DNA of 64,000 nt from Shinella granuli (GCF_004341885.1 NZ_SLVX01000002.1:62001-126000); one strand, 5' to 3'. Counted from the first letter of the stretch, positions 8,043 to 19,324 are shown. Notes: generated by a model not told the origin, from the letters alone. A program made the numbers and translations.

Positions 8043-8751
8043 GGCGCGGTCCTTTTCGGGGCCCGTCTGGCGTTTCGTCGAGGCGCAGCACCGCGTCTCG
8101 ACGCTGAAGCTCGTCGATACGCTGGACGAGCAGGCGCTGCTGGAGGAGCTTCTGGAGGAGAGCAAGCCGGTGCTGCCGCCGGAATGCGCCGGCCTCGACT
8201 ATCTGCTCGCCACCCCCTTCCGCTACGGTGCGGTCTATCCGCACGGCTCGCGCTTCCGCCGCGCCGGGCGCACGCTCGGCGTCTACTATGCCGGGCTTTC
8301 CGTCGAGACGGCGCTTTGCGAAATGGCCTTCTACCGGCTGCTGTTCTTCGCCGAATCGCCCGCAACGCCGCTCCCGGCCAATGCCGCCGACTACACCGCC
8401 TTTTCCGCCCTCATCGACACCGGCGCGGCGATCGACCTCACCGTCCCGCCGCTCGACCGGGACGCCGCCCTCTGGACGCACCCGACCGACTACGCCGCCT
8501 GCCAATCGCTGGCCGACGGCGCGCGGGCGGCCGGCCTTGCCGCCATAATCTACCGCTCGGTGCGCGATCCGGCCGGCGGCGCCAACATGGCGCTCCTCAC
8601 CGCCTCCGCCTTTGCCGCGCCAAGGCCGGTGGAGCGTCAGACCTGGCGCATCCGCCTCTCGCCGCTCGGCGTGCAGGCGCTGTGCGATCACCCGGCGCGC
8701 CGGATCGGCTTTTCCCGCGAGGATTTTCGCGGCGACCCGCGCATCGGCTGA
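8002..8751 (+). CDS. RES-domain toxin (NAD+-depleting)
   Basis: 249 aa from the ATG at 8002 (MSLPIWTPAAL); a TTG two codons upstream is also open. RES features are seen in order: the Arg of VWRFVEAQH, RFRRAGRTLGVYYAG with its conserved Arg/Tyr, LSVETALCEMAFYR with the conserved Glu, and SVRDPAGGANMALLT, which contains the C-terminal Ser/Arg region. Characterised RES toxins degrade cellular NAD+ and stop growth. The long overlap with the antitoxin gene couples translation. Both genes match local GC content, so transfer, if any, is old. Confidence 0.9.
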   Translation: MSLPIWTPAALSSEARSFSGPVWRFVEAQHRVSTLKLVDTLDEQALLEELLEESKPVLPPECAGLDYLLATPFRYGAVYPHGSRFRRAGRTLGVYYAGLSVETALCEMAFYRLLFFAESPATPLPANAADYTAFSALIDTGAAIDLTVPPLDRDAALWTHPTDYAACQSLADGARAAGLAAIIYRSVRDPAGGANMALLTASAFAAPRPVERQTWRIRLSPLGVQALCDHPARRIGFSREDFRGDPRIG

Positions 8752-8779
8752 CGGCCGCCATTTCCGGGCGAGGCGGGCG

Positions 8780-8868
8780 ATCGCATATGGAGTTCGCCGG
8801 TGCCGTTCTCCCCTTCTCCCCGCGGGGGAGAAGGGGAGGAGGCGACGGGTTCCTTTCACAAGCGATAG
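8780..8868. repeat. RIME-like palindromic element
   Basis: Core CCCCTTCTCCCCGCGGGGGAGAAGGGG flanked by GATCGCATATGG on the left and TTTCACAAGCGATAG on the right. The flanks match the arm ends of the 3432-3701 element and the copy at 13192-13252. It lies between the convergent res toxin and ABC-F genes and fills that gap. Confidence 0.8.
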
Positions 8869-8907
8869 TCTTGTTCTCAAGGGGATGCCCGGCAGTCAGC
8901 GGACGGC

Positions 8908-10434
<1,527 letters not shown>

Positions 10435-10500
10435 GGAACGATCTCTGGTCTTCGGAGCCCCGCGGCGCGGCATCGGCCGTCGATCACGCGAAATGACTCA

Positions 10501-10600
10501 GGAAAGATGGATGCGGCTGAAGCCGCACCCGCCGGTAAGGCGGACCAGAAGAAGAGTGTGTTCGTTCCGATCAGCCCTGCAAACGCATCTGCAGGGCAAG
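10501..10600 (-). promoter_or_regulatory. Structured 5' leader of the ABC-F gene (candidate attenuator)
   Basis: Reading the minus strand there are three successive hairpins: GCCCTGCA/TGCAGGGC (10597-10574, inside the end of the short ORF), CCGCC/GGCGG (10542-10528) and TGCGGCT/AGCCGCA (10527-10512), the last followed by TCCATCTTTCC. The third could be a weak terminator. A TTGCCA...TATCCC promoter-like pair lies upstream, around 10709-10680. The arrangement suggests ribosome-dependent control of the ABC-F gene. Confidence 0.5.
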
Positions 10601-10642
10601 ATCAGGACCATGCGTGCGGTTCGGCAGGAAGTCGGTCTTCAC
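10571..10642 (-). CDS. Short upstream ORF (23 codons) in the ABC-F leader
   Basis: GTG at 10642, preceded by AGAGGG at 6 bp, opens a 23-codon frame ending in TGA at 10571. The peptide begins VKTDFLPNRTHG and ends LALQMRLQG. It uses codons rare in this genome (GGT, CCT, GAT, CTT, TTG, CGT). The last seven codons form one arm and the loop of a perfect hairpin. It may be a leader peptide on which ribosomes stall in the presence of a translation inhibitor. No peptide function is claimed. Confidence 0.45.
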   Translation of the reverse strand: MKTDFLPNRTHGPDLALQMRLQG

Positions 10643-10717
10643 GCGCAGCCCTCTGTTACGTGTTGCGAACGGGGAAGGGATACCATCGGCTTGCGGGGTT
10701 TGGCAAGCGGGGCGAAT

Positions 10718-10879
10718 GGCCCCTCATCCGGCTGCCGCCACCTTCTCCCCGCAAGCGGGGAGAAGGGGATGCCGATCCGGTTTCCTGCAAGAGGGACCGG
10801 CGGAAACAAGACGGGACCTTGCCACAAATCCCTTCTCCCCGCTTGCGGGGAGAAGGTGGCGGCAGCCGGATGAGGGGCC
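10718..10879. repeat. RIME-like element, two inverted copies
   Basis: GGCCCCTCATCCGGCTGCCGCCACCTTCTCCCCGC is followed by AAGCGGGGAGAAGG, and the same sequence returns as its reverse complement at 10835-10879. The two units face each other across 60 bp between the ABC-F leader and the DUF853 gene. Confidence 0.88.
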
Positions 10880-10898
10880 GCCCCGCCCGCAACGCCCT

Positions 10899-12470
<1,572 letters not shown>

Positions 12471-12666
12471 GTTGAAACTCCCTGGCGCCGTTCTGACCCG
12501 ATCGCTGCCGGCGGGCGGATCGCCGCGCCGGGCAGGTTTTCATTGAATCGTCTCAGGCAGGTTATAAGGATAGTCCGGCACGGGAACAACACGCTTTCAA
12601 GGGGCGGCCAACCGGCCATGAAAGCCTCGCGCGGCCGGCTTGAGTTTGCCGGAGATTTCATTTACC

Positions 12667-12682
12667 TTGACGTTAACGTCAA
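12667..12682. promoter_or_regulatory. 16-bp perfect palindrome TTGACGTTAACGTCAA upstream of the DUF2267-like gene
   Basis: A perfect palindrome ends 20 bp before the start codon and just ahead of the ribosome site. It resembles operators of MerR-family regulators of the LiuR type (ACGTTAACGT core) described for branched-chain amino acid catabolism. No such regulator lies in the window. Confidence 0.5.
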
Positions 12683-12702
12683 TTCCTTTCGGAGGGTTTT
12701 CC

Positions 12703-13092
12703 ATGAACGAACTCGTCACCCGCGTTGCCGATGCCGTCGGTATCGATGCCGCCCTGGCGGAAAAGGCCATCGGCATGATGCTCGGCTTCCTGCAGCGCGA
12801 GGCCGCCGACGGCCCGGTCGCCCGCATGATCGAGGCCATTCCGGGCGCCTCCGAACTGGTCGCCAAGTATAATGGCGAAGGCGCGGGCGAAGGCCTGCTC
12901 GGCGGGCTGATGAGCGCGATCGGCGGCGGCGGCGTCATGGGCCTCGGCCAGCAGCTGATGAGCCAGGGTCTCGGCATGGGCGAGATCACCGGCCTTGCCA
13001 GGGAAACCATGGCGGTCGCCCGCGAGCATGCCGGTGCCGAGGTGGTCGACGAAGTCGTCGCCTCCGTACCGGGTCTCAGCCAGTTCGTCTGA
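12703..13092 (+). CDS. DUF2267-like small helical protein
   Basis: 129 aa from the ATG at 12703, 8 bp after CGGAGGG. It opens with MNELVTRVADAVGIDAALAEKA and has a Gly-rich centre (GLLGGLMSAIGGGGVMGLG) between two related helical halves, the second ending EVVDEVVASVPGLSQFV. The doubled helical layout with an IPG turn is what DUF2267/DUF2780 proteins show, but the exact family is uncertain. No signal peptide or membrane segment is evident; the Gly-rich centre might contact membranes. Function unknown. The palindrome at 12667 suggests specific transcriptional control. Confidence 0.7.
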   Translation: MNELVTRVADAVGIDAALAEKAIGMMLGFLQREAADGPVARMIEAIPGASELVAKYNGEGAGEGLLGGLMSAIGGGGVMGLGQQLMSQGLGMGEITGLARETMAVAREHAGAEVVDEVVASVPGLSQFV

Positions 13093-13191
13093 TCGGGCGG
13101 CGCGGCCGTCGCCTATGCGGTGAAGCCTCCTCCACACAAGGGCCTTGCCGTGCAGCACTCCCGGCCGGAAAATTTGCCTTGGGAGCAAGCC

Positions 13192-13252
13192 TCTCTCCTT
13201 CTCCCCCGCGGGGAGAAGGGAATGGGGCGACGGTTTCCTTCCACAGGCGATA
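13192..13252. repeat. RIME-like palindromic element, short form
   Basis: Core CCTTCTCCCCCGCGGGGAGAAGG with the right flank GACGGTTTCCTTCCACAGGCGATA, the same flank seen in the elements at 3432-3701 and 8780-8868. It sits between the convergent DUF2267-like and MFS genes. Confidence 0.78.
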
Positions 13253-13282
13253 AGCACAGACAAAGCGGCCCTGCAGGCCACC

Positions 13283-14437
13283 CTACCGCCGCCGCGCGAT
13301 CATCAGCGCCGCGGTGAAGACCGTCAGCCCGATGCCGACGGAGAGCGGCCCGGCCTTCGGCCCGCCGGCCTCCATGATCGCGCCCGTCAGGGCCGAGCCC
13401 GCGCCGCTGCCGGCCGCATAGGCGAGCGCGAAGGCGGCCGAACCGGCCACCAGCATGGCGCTGCTGTAGCGCTCGCCGAGCATGGTCAGCGCGCAGGTAT
13501 AGAGCGAGAAGGTGGCCGTGCCCATCAGCGCGAAGACCGAGAGGATGGCGATTTCCGACTGCATCGACGGCAGGGCGAGATAGCTCGCCGCCGCGGTGCT
13601 GACGGCCGCAAGGGCGACGCGCTCGCGCGGCAGCTTGTCGAGCAGGAGGCCGATGAAGGGCTGGGCGATCGCCGTCGGCAGGGCCAGCACGGTCACGCTG
13701 ATCGCCGCGAAGGCCTCCGTATGCCCCATCTTCACGAAATAGACCGGCATGGCCGAGATGGCCGCGATATCGGCGAAACCGAAGACGAAGACCATGCCGA
13801 CGAGCAGCGGCGCGGCCTTGAAGAAGCGGAAGACGTCGCCCGTGGAGGAGGGCTCCGGCACCGTCCTGGTCGAGAACATCAGCATGGCGGTCGCAAAGGC
13901 GACGATGGCGAGGTAGACGGCGGTCAGTGCGAAACCGAGCCCGCCCTCGCTGCCGAGGAGCGGAATGGCGAGCGGCCCGGCGGCAAAGCCGGCGCACATG
14001 CCGGCGCCGTAGATGCCGGAGACCCGGCCGCGCAGCCGGTCCGGGCAGGCGGCGTTGAGCCAGGCCTCGCCCAGCATGAAGATGAGGCTGGCGAAGAAGC
14101 CGAGCAGGAAGCGGGCGACGAACCAGACGGCGAAGGAGGACGACGCCGCGAAGGTGGCAAGGCACAGCGAGCAGCCGACGAGGCTGGCGATGATCAGCCG
14201 GTCGGCCCGCCAGCGCGCCGTCAGGCTGCCGAGGAGCAGCGTCGAGGCGGCAAGGCCGGCGGCGAAGGCGAGCGCGTTGACGCCGATCAGCGCCGGGGAG
14301 AAGCCGCGCGCCTCCAGCGTCAGCGAGATCAGCGGATAGGTGAGCCCCTGCGCCACGGAAAAGGCGGTGACGCCGAGAATGACGGCGGCAATGGCCGGCC
14401 AGTCCGGCGAGAAGACGGTTGAGGATGAGGACTGCAT
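13283..14437 (-). CDS. MFS transporter, YcaD-like (second paralogue)
   Basis: 384 aa from the ATG at 14437 (MQSSSSTVFSPDW) with GGGAG upstream; the long in-frame extension upstream is Pro/Arg-rich and not protein-like. Twelve hydrophobic segments, GVNALAFAAGLAAST and FASLIFMLGEAWLNAA place it in the same subgroup as the product of 2093-3328, with about 30 fewer residues. Substrate unknown. The upstream region to 14634 holds no gene I can support; the gene faces the orphan gene at 14635-15318 tail to head on the same strand. Confidence 0.85.
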   Translation of the reverse strand: MQSSSSTVFSPDWPAIAAVILGVTAFSVAQGLTYPLISLTLEARGFSPALIGVNALAFAAGLAASTLLLGSLTARWRADRLIIASLVGCSLCLATFAASSSFAVWFVARFLLGFFASLIFMLGEAWLNAACPDRLRGRVSGIYGAGMCAGFAAGPLAIPLLGSEGGLGFALTAVYLAIVAFATAMLMFSTRTVPEPSSTGDVFRFFKAAPLLVGMVFVFGFADIAAISAMPVYFVKMGHTEAFAAISVTVLALPTAIAQPFIGLLLDKLPRERVALAAVSTAAASYLALPSMQSEIAILSVFALMGTATFSLYTCALTMLGERYSSAMLVAGSAAFALAYAAGSGAGSALTGAIMEAGGPKAGPLSVGIGLTVFTAALMIARRR

Positions 14438-14634
14438 GAAGGGCTCCCGGCGCCGCACCGGGCGCGCACCCTCCATATCGGATCGGGACCCTGTTTGGGA
14501 AGGGGCGGGCGAACCGGGTGCATGATGAGGCGCGGGCAGGCAAGCCGCGCCCGGGCGGTTGCCGAGCGGGCGCATTCGCACTCGCTCGGCTCTGGCCGTC
14601 CCGGGCGTCTATCGCAGCAGGCTTGCGTAAGGAT

Positions 14635-15318
14635 CTAGTGTTTGCAGCCGCATGCGGCTTCCGGAAGCGACGCGGCCTGGCTCGCGACCAAGGGGATGTG
14701 GACGCAGGCATCCCAGCACTTCTCGATCCCCCATTTGCCCACGCAAAGCCGCACGCAAAGCTCGGACGGCGCGCGGAAACAGGCTTCGATTTTCGCAATT
14801 TCTATCGACCAGATCGGATAGCACCCCTGCAGGGGGATGCAGAGCGGAACCCGCTCGTTAAAACCCACTTTCGCGCCAAATATCTCGATCTTCGCCCAGG
14901 CATGGATCGTCGCGCAAAGCCTTCCGTTCTCGAAACGCGGATTTTCGATATTCAATCCCCCGTCGACGCCCCTGGTGCTGATTTCATCGAGGATCTCGGA
15001 TGCTTTGCCCTCTTCAATCGAAAGGGCCGTGATGCTGTCGTCCGGCGACAGGCTCCAGACCTTCTCGTTTTCAAGCCTGTTCGCGCAATCGTCGTCCTTG
15101 GAGACGATCTTGCCGGGGCCCACAAGCAGGAGAGGCATCGGGATCGTCAGCCTCCGGCAAAATTGCCCCATGGAAAAGGAATACACCATCGCGAGTACGG
15201 GGGCTTTCACCGTCTCCACGCCCAGTGCCTTTACAACTGCGTCTCCGTCCGAAATTTCGAGCCCGTATACCTTTATGGCGAAACGGCTCTTCATTGCCTC
15301 ATTCAAGGTAATCGACAT
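14635..15318 (-). CDS. Orphan hypothetical protein with a Cys-rich C-terminus
   Basis: 227 aa. The start is the ATG at 15318 (MSITLNEAMK), because GGAGGAAAAA directly precedes it; an ATG 12 bp upstream would include that ribosome site in the coding sequence. I recognise no family. Residues 1-150 look like a soluble mixed fold (MVYSFSMGQFCRR, LLVGPGKIVSK). From about residue 160 there are ten cysteines, including LCVRLCVGKWGIEKCWDAC and a terminal CGCKH, which could hold metal or disulfides. Codon use and GC content (near 52-55%) are clearly lower than the neighbours, and the upstream 15320-15430 is AT-rich, which suggests acquisition from elsewhere. No signal peptide is obvious. Confidence 0.7.
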   Translation of the reverse strand: MSITLNEAMKSRFAIKVYGLEISDGDAVVKALGVETVKAPVLAMVYSFSMGQFCRRLTIPMPLLLVGPGKIVSKDDDCANRLENEKVWSLSPDDSITALSIEEGKASEILDEISTRGVDGGLNIENPRFENGRLCATIHAWAKIEIFGAKVGFNERVPLCIPLQGCYPIWSIEIAKIEACFRAPSELCVRLCVGKWGIEKCWDACVHIPLVASQAASLPEAACGCKH

Positions 15319-15493
15319 TTTTTCCTCCATCCCGCGCCTTGGTGGCAGCGTTCGGAGCGTAATGTTTCCTGAAGAAATTGCAAGTATAAGTTACATTTGT
15401 GCAACTTGATGAAATTTTAGATTGTACTCGAGATGGCCGCATACGGTCTGCAACACGGATCGGTCGGATCATCGCTGCATCAGGTTGTTCCTG

Positions 15494-15517
15494 CCTCCCG
15501 CGGTTGCCCGCGGGAGG
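15494..15517 (-). terminator. Hairpin downstream of the aldo/keto reductase gene
   Basis: CCTCCCGCGG and CCGCGGGAGG form a perfect 10-bp stem with a 4-base loop 14 bp after the stop of the minus-strand reductase gene. There is no clear T run, so it may stop transcription poorly or protect the 3' end. Confidence 0.55.
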
Positions 15518-15530
15518 GGCCTGGACAATG

Positions 15531-16364
15531 TCAGGCGGCGCGGTCCCAGGCCGGGGCGAGGCCGTCGGGGCTGACGATGCGGCCGTCCGGGCGGGCGAGC
15601 CGGTGGATGCGCATCATCTCGTCCGGTGACAGCACGAAGTCGAACACGGCGAGGTTCTCGGCAATCCGGCTTTCGGTCGCCGTCTTGGTGAGCGCCACGA
15701 CGTCGGGCTGCTGGATCAGCCAGCGCAGCACGACCTGCGCCGCCGATTTCCCATGCGCCGCGCCGATCTCCTTCAGCACCGGATCGTTCGGCACCTTGCC
15801 GTCGGCCATCGCGTAATAGGCGGTGAGCGCCATGCCGTAGGTCTCGGCCGCTTCCAGCACCTTCATCTGGTCGAGATAGGGATGGTATTCGACCTGGTTG
15901 GTGGCGAGCGGCGCCGTGCTGAGGCGCACGGCCTCGGCCATCAGGGCACTGTTGAAGTTGCTGACGCCGATATTCCTGGCAAGGCCGCGCTCGCGCACGG
16001 CGTTGAGTTCGCCGATCTGCGCCTCCAGCGGCACCGCCTCGTTCGGCCAGTGCAGGAGCAGGAGGTCGACATGGTCGGTCCCCAGTTTCTTCAGGCTCTC
16101 CTCCACCGAGGCGGCGAACCTGTCCCGGCCGTAATTGTCGACCCAGACCTTGGTGGTGAGGAAGAGGCTGTCGCGCGCGATGCCGGATTTCTCGATGGCC
16201 GCGCCGACGGCGGCCTCGTTGTCGTAGATCTGGGCGGTATCGACATGGGTGAAGCCCTCGGCGAGTGCCTTCGGCAGGATGGCGAGGACTTCGGGTTCCG
16301 GCATGCGGAAGGTGCCGAAGCCGAGCTCAGGGATGTGGGCGCCATTGGCGTTGACGGTTTTCAT
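15531..16364 (-). CDS. Aldo/keto reductase, 2,5-diketo-gluconate reductase type
   Basis: 277 aa starting at an ATG behind AAAGGAG. It has the AKR (beta/alpha)8 motifs: GFGTFRM, HVDTAQIYDNEAAVG with catalytic Asp and Tyr, FLTTKVWVDN with Lys, LLLLHWPN with His, IGVSNF, and a cofactor-binding C-terminal stretch (LTKTATESRIAENL) selecting NADPH. Enzymes of this AKR5-like group reduce small carbonyls such as methylglyoxal or diketo-gluconate in the cytoplasm. The physiological substrate is not clear. It lies downstream of an MFS gene on the same strand (123-bp gap), possibly one unit. Confidence 0.9.
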   Translation of the reverse strand: MKTVNANGAHIPELGFGTFRMPEPEVLAILPKALAEGFTHVDTAQIYDNEAAVGAAIEKSGIARDSLFLTTKVWVDNYGRDRFAASVEESLKKLGTDHVDLLLLHWPNEAVPLEAQIGELNAVRERGLARNIGVSNFNSALMAEAVRLSTAPLATNQVEYHPYLDQMKVLEAAETYGMALTAYYAMADGKVPNDPVLKEIGAAHGKSAAQVVLRWLIQQPDVVALTKTATESRIAENLAVFDFVLSPDEMMRIHRLARPDGRIVSPDGLAPAWDRAA

Positions 16365-16487
16365 TGGAATTCTCCTTTCAGGTTGATGGCCCGCCGGAGC
16401 GCAGGCAATTCCAGCAAATCTGCGTGGCGGTTTTGCGTTCGGAACTGCCGGGAATGGGTTGGTAACGCCCCGGCGGGGGCAAGGGTT

Positions 16488-17681
16488 TCAGGCCGGCTGG
16501 CAGGCGGCGCCCGGCCGGGCGCGCTCGCGCCGGTCGAGGGCGCCGCTGAGAAGCGTCAGGCCGAGCGCGGCGGCGACGAGGACGGCGCCGACTGCGGGCG
16601 TCGCGCCGAGGCCGAGCGGCGAGGCGACGACCAGCCCGCCGATCCAGGCGCCGGCCGCGATGCCGAGGTTGAAGGCGGCGATGTTGAGCGCCGAGGCGAC
16701 GTCCACGCCGGCCGGGCGATGGCGCCGCGCCATGTCGACGACATAGAGCTGGAGGCCGGGCACGTTGGCGAAGGACAGGAAGCCGAGCGCGGCGAGGGTG
16801 ACGAGCGCGAAGGCCGGGGCGGGCGCCGTGAAGGTGAAGAGCACCAGCACGGCGGCCTGTAGCGCGAAGAGCACGACGAGCGCCTTCACCGGATCGCGGT
16901 CCGCCACCTTGCCGCCGACGATGTTGCCGAGGGCGATGGCCGCGCCATAGAGCACGAGCACGAGGCTGACCGTGCCCGCCGAAAGGCCGGTGACCTCCTG
17001 CAGCAGCGGCGAGAGGAAGGTGAAGGTCACGAAGGTGCCGCCATAGCCGAGCGCCGTCATGGCGAAGACGATGATGAGGCGGCCGGAGCCGAGCACGCGC
17101 ACCTGCTCCACAAGGCCCGCCGGCTTTTCCCGCCGCAGGTTCGACGGCAGCAGGACGGCGATGGCGGCGAAGGCGACAAGGCCGAGCCCGGCGACGGCCC
17201 AGAAGGTGGCGCGCCAGCCGAAACTCTGGCCGATGACGGTGCCGAGCGGCACGCCGGTGACGATGGCGACAGTGAGGCCCATGAACATCATGGCGATGGC
17301 CGAGGCGCGCCGGTCGGGCGAAACGAGGTCGGCCGCGATGGTGGCGCCGACGGAAAAGAAGACGCCGTGCGCGAAGGCCGAGAGCACGCGGCCGGCCAGA
17401 AGCACGCCGTAGCCCGGCGCCAGTGCCGCCAGCGCATTGCCGGCAACGAAGAGCGCCATCAGGCAAAGGAGCAGCGGCTTGCGGCCGAGCCGGCCGGTGA
17501 GGGCGGTGAGCACGGGCGCGCCGAAGGTGACGCCGAGCGCGTAGACGGAAACGATGAGGCCGGCGAGCGGCAGGGTGATGGCAAGATCTGTCGCGACGGT
17601 CGGCAGCAGGCCGACGATCACGAATTCGGTGGTGCCGATCGCATAGGCGGCGACCGTCAGGGCGAAGAGGGCAAGTGGCAT
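16488..17681 (-). CDS. MFS efflux transporter, AraJ/DHA1 type
   Basis: 397 aa with twelve membrane helices. YAIGTTEFVIVGLLPTVATDL at the start, the helix 2-3 motif GAPVLTALTGRLGRKPLLL and FSVGATIAADLVSPDRRASAIAMMF are typical of the DHA1 drug/sugar efflux group that includes AraJ and YdhP. The ATG at 17681 is followed directly by the first helix. It is divergent from a LysR regulator, with 141 bp between the starts, and that regulator is the likely controller. Substrate is unknown. Confidence 0.87.
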   Translation of the reverse strand: MPLALFALTVAAYAIGTTEFVIVGLLPTVATDLAITLPLAGLIVSVYALGVTFGAPVLTALTGRLGRKPLLLCLMALFVAGNALAALAPGYGVLLAGRVLSAFAHGVFFSVGATIAADLVSPDRRASAIAMMFMGLTVAIVTGVPLGTVIGQSFGWRATFWAVAGLGLVAFAAIAVLLPSNLRREKPAGLVEQVRVLGSGRLIIVFAMTALGYGGTFVTFTFLSPLLQEVTGLSAGTVSLVLVLYGAAIALGNIVGGKVADRDPVKALVVLFALQAAVLVLFTFTAPAPAFALVTLAALGFLSFANVPGLQLYVVDMARRHRPAGVDVASALNIAAFNLGIAAGAWIGGLVVASPLGLGATPAVGAVLVAAALGLTLLSGALDRRERARPGAACQPA

Positions 17682-17760
17682 GGCATATCCCCGCGTCCGG
17701 CTTGAGGCGGACGGCTTGGCTGGGTTGCGTTTCTGGTTCGCCGCGGAATATGGCGCCGGG

Positions 17761-17788
17761 CCACTTGCGTGTTAATCCGGTCAAGTGG
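17761..17788. promoter_or_regulatory. LysR-type operator candidate between MFS and lysR genes
   Basis: CCACTTG (17761-17767) and CAAGTGG (17782-17788) form a perfect 7-bp inverted repeat with a 14-bp spacer, 34 bp upstream of the lysR start. The spacing and location fit a LysR-type recognition site. GAATTGAATTC at 17801-17811 is a second small palindrome. Confidence 0.5.
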
Positions 17789-17822
17789 ATAAGAATATGT
17801 GAATTGAATTCAAAGGTGGCGC

Positions 17823-18716
17823 ATGGACAACCGGGCCGGCGAAATGGATGTCTTCGTGCTGGCGGCGGAGCTGAAGAGCTTTTCGGCCGCCGGCCGCAAG
17901 CTCGGCCTGTCGCCCTCGGCGGTCAGCAAGCTCGTCACCCGCATCGAGGACCGGCTGGGCGCGCGCCTTCTCGTGCGCACCACGCGCCGGCTGGAGCTGA
18001 CGCCGGAAGGGGAGGTCTATCTCGGCCGGGCGCGGCGCATCCTGGCCGAGATTGCCGAGACGGAGCGCATCGTGGCGGCGGGCGCGCGCGTCGTGCCGCG
18101 CGGGCCGCTGAGGGTCAATGCCTCCGTCGGCTTTGGCGAGCGCTACATCCTGCCGCTGGCGCCGGCCTTCCTGTCGCTCTATCCGGAAATCGAGCTGGAC
18201 CTGACGCTGACCGACGGCGTGATCGACGTGATCGGCGAGCGCGCCGACGTCGCCATCCGCTCCGGCCCCTTGCGCGATTCGTCGCTGAAGGCGCGCAAGC
18301 TGCTGGAAAGCCGCGAGGTCGTCGTCGCAGCGCCCGCCTATCTCGACCGCGCCGGCACGCCGCGGCACCCGGACGAGCTTGTCGCCCACAATTGCCTGCG
18401 CTTCAACTTCCGCCGCAGCATGGAGGGTTGGCCGTTCCTGTCCGGCGACGGCAAGGCGGTCGCGGTGCGCGAGGTCTCCGGCAACATGCTGGTCTCCAGC
18501 GGCGCCATCCTGCGCCAGCTCTGCCTCGACGGCCTCGGCATCGGCCGCATCGGCCGCTTCCATGTCGAGGAGGACATTGCGGCCGGAACGCTGGTGCCGC
18601 TGCTGGAGGACTACAATCCCGGCGAGGTCGAGGTCGTGCATGCCGTCTTTGCCGGCCACGAGCACCTGGCGGCCCGCATCCGGGCCTTCATCGATTTCCT
18701 TGCCGGGAATATCTGA
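17823..18716 (+). CDS. LysR-family transcriptional regulator
   Basis: 297 aa from the ATG at 17823. Residues ~8-66 are the winged helix-turn-helix (FVLAAELKSFSAAGRKLGLSPSAVSKLVTRIEDRLGARLLVRTTRRLELT), and residues ~95-295 are the periplasmic-binding-protein-like effector domain (GPLRVNASVGFGERYILPLAPAFL). The DUF24-like NCLRFNFRR...GWPF segment places it in the CrgA/DmlR-like subgroup. It is divergent from the MFS pump gene and probably regulates it and itself; the inducer is unknown. It ends 7 bp before the convergent gene at 18724. Confidence 0.9.
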   Translation: MDNRAGEMDVFVLAAELKSFSAAGRKLGLSPSAVSKLVTRIEDRLGARLLVRTTRRLELTPEGEVYLGRARRILAEIAETERIVAAGARVVPRGPLRVNASVGFGERYILPLAPAFLSLYPEIELDLTLTDGVIDVIGERADVAIRSGPLRDSSLKARKLLESREVVVAAPAYLDRAGTPRHPDELVAHNCLRFNFRRSMEGWPFLSGDGKAVAVREVSGNMLVSSGAILRQLCLDGLGIGRIGRFHVEEDIAAGTLVPLLEDYNPGEVEVVHAVFAGHEHLAARIRAFIDFLAGNI

Positions 18717-18723
18717 CGGCGGA

Positions 18724-19116
18724 CTATTCCTGCCCGGCCTCGTCCACCGTCTTGTTGTCGCCCGTCTTGGCCCGTTCCGCCGCCGCCGCCTCGCGCTCGC
18801 TTTCGCGCACCACATGCAGGAATTCGGCCGCAATGGGCGGGGAGACCTCCACCGTCTTCTTCTGCTTGTCGTAGACGCAGAGATAGGTGATCTGGCTCTT
18901 CGATTCCGGTGAAAGCCCCTCGATCGCGGCAAGGCCGAAGGACTGCGTGCCCGTCGGCTCGACGAAGACGTTCGGCGTGCCGAGCGCTTCCGGCAGGCTC
19001 GCCAGGCAACTCTTCTCCACATCGGCGCGGAATTCCTCCCAGGCATCGGGCGAGGAGGCATGGGCGAGCGGGGCGGCAAGCAGGAGCGGAAGGGCGCAAA
19101 GCAGGCGAAGACGCAT
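18724..19116 (-). CDS. Periplasmic hypothetical protein
   Basis: 130 aa from the ATG at 19116. Residues 1-20 (MRLRLLCALPLLLAAPLAHA) form a signal peptide. The mature part has two cysteines (KSCLASLPEAL and YLCVYDKQKKTVEV) that could form a disulfide, and a highly charged C-terminal helix (ESEREAAAAERAKTGDNKTVDEAGQE). I do not recognise a named domain; such small secreted proteins are common in Rhizobiaceae. It is convergent with the LysR gene and divergent from sodB. Confidence 0.7.
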   Translation of the reverse strand: MRLRLLCALPLLLAAPLAHASSPDAWEEFRADVEKSCLASLPEALGTPNVFVEPTGTQSFGLAAIEGLSPESKSQITYLCVYDKQKKTVEVSPPIAAEFLHVVRESEREAAAAERAKTGDNKTVDEAGQE

Positions 19117-19324
19117 GGACAGGCTCCGTGTCGGGGGTGTCGGACAAAATGTTTCAGATCGAATCCGGTTCCATTTGTCATTGATCCGACATGGAAAACG
19201 GGAAGGATTTTGTCGCATGTCAGGAAAAATTGGAACCCGGGCGGTTGCCTCTTCCGGTTGCCGCTCCTATGTTCCGCTCACGGATTTCATTGAAAAAATT
19301 CCGTCGCCAAGAGGAGACACCACG

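Noticed and set aside
10718-10879. Repeated GC-rich hairpins that could be mistaken for a CRISPR array
   Set aside because: Units are inverted, not directly repeated at fixed spacing, have no unique spacers and recur as dispersed intergenic elements all over the window; no cas gene is present.
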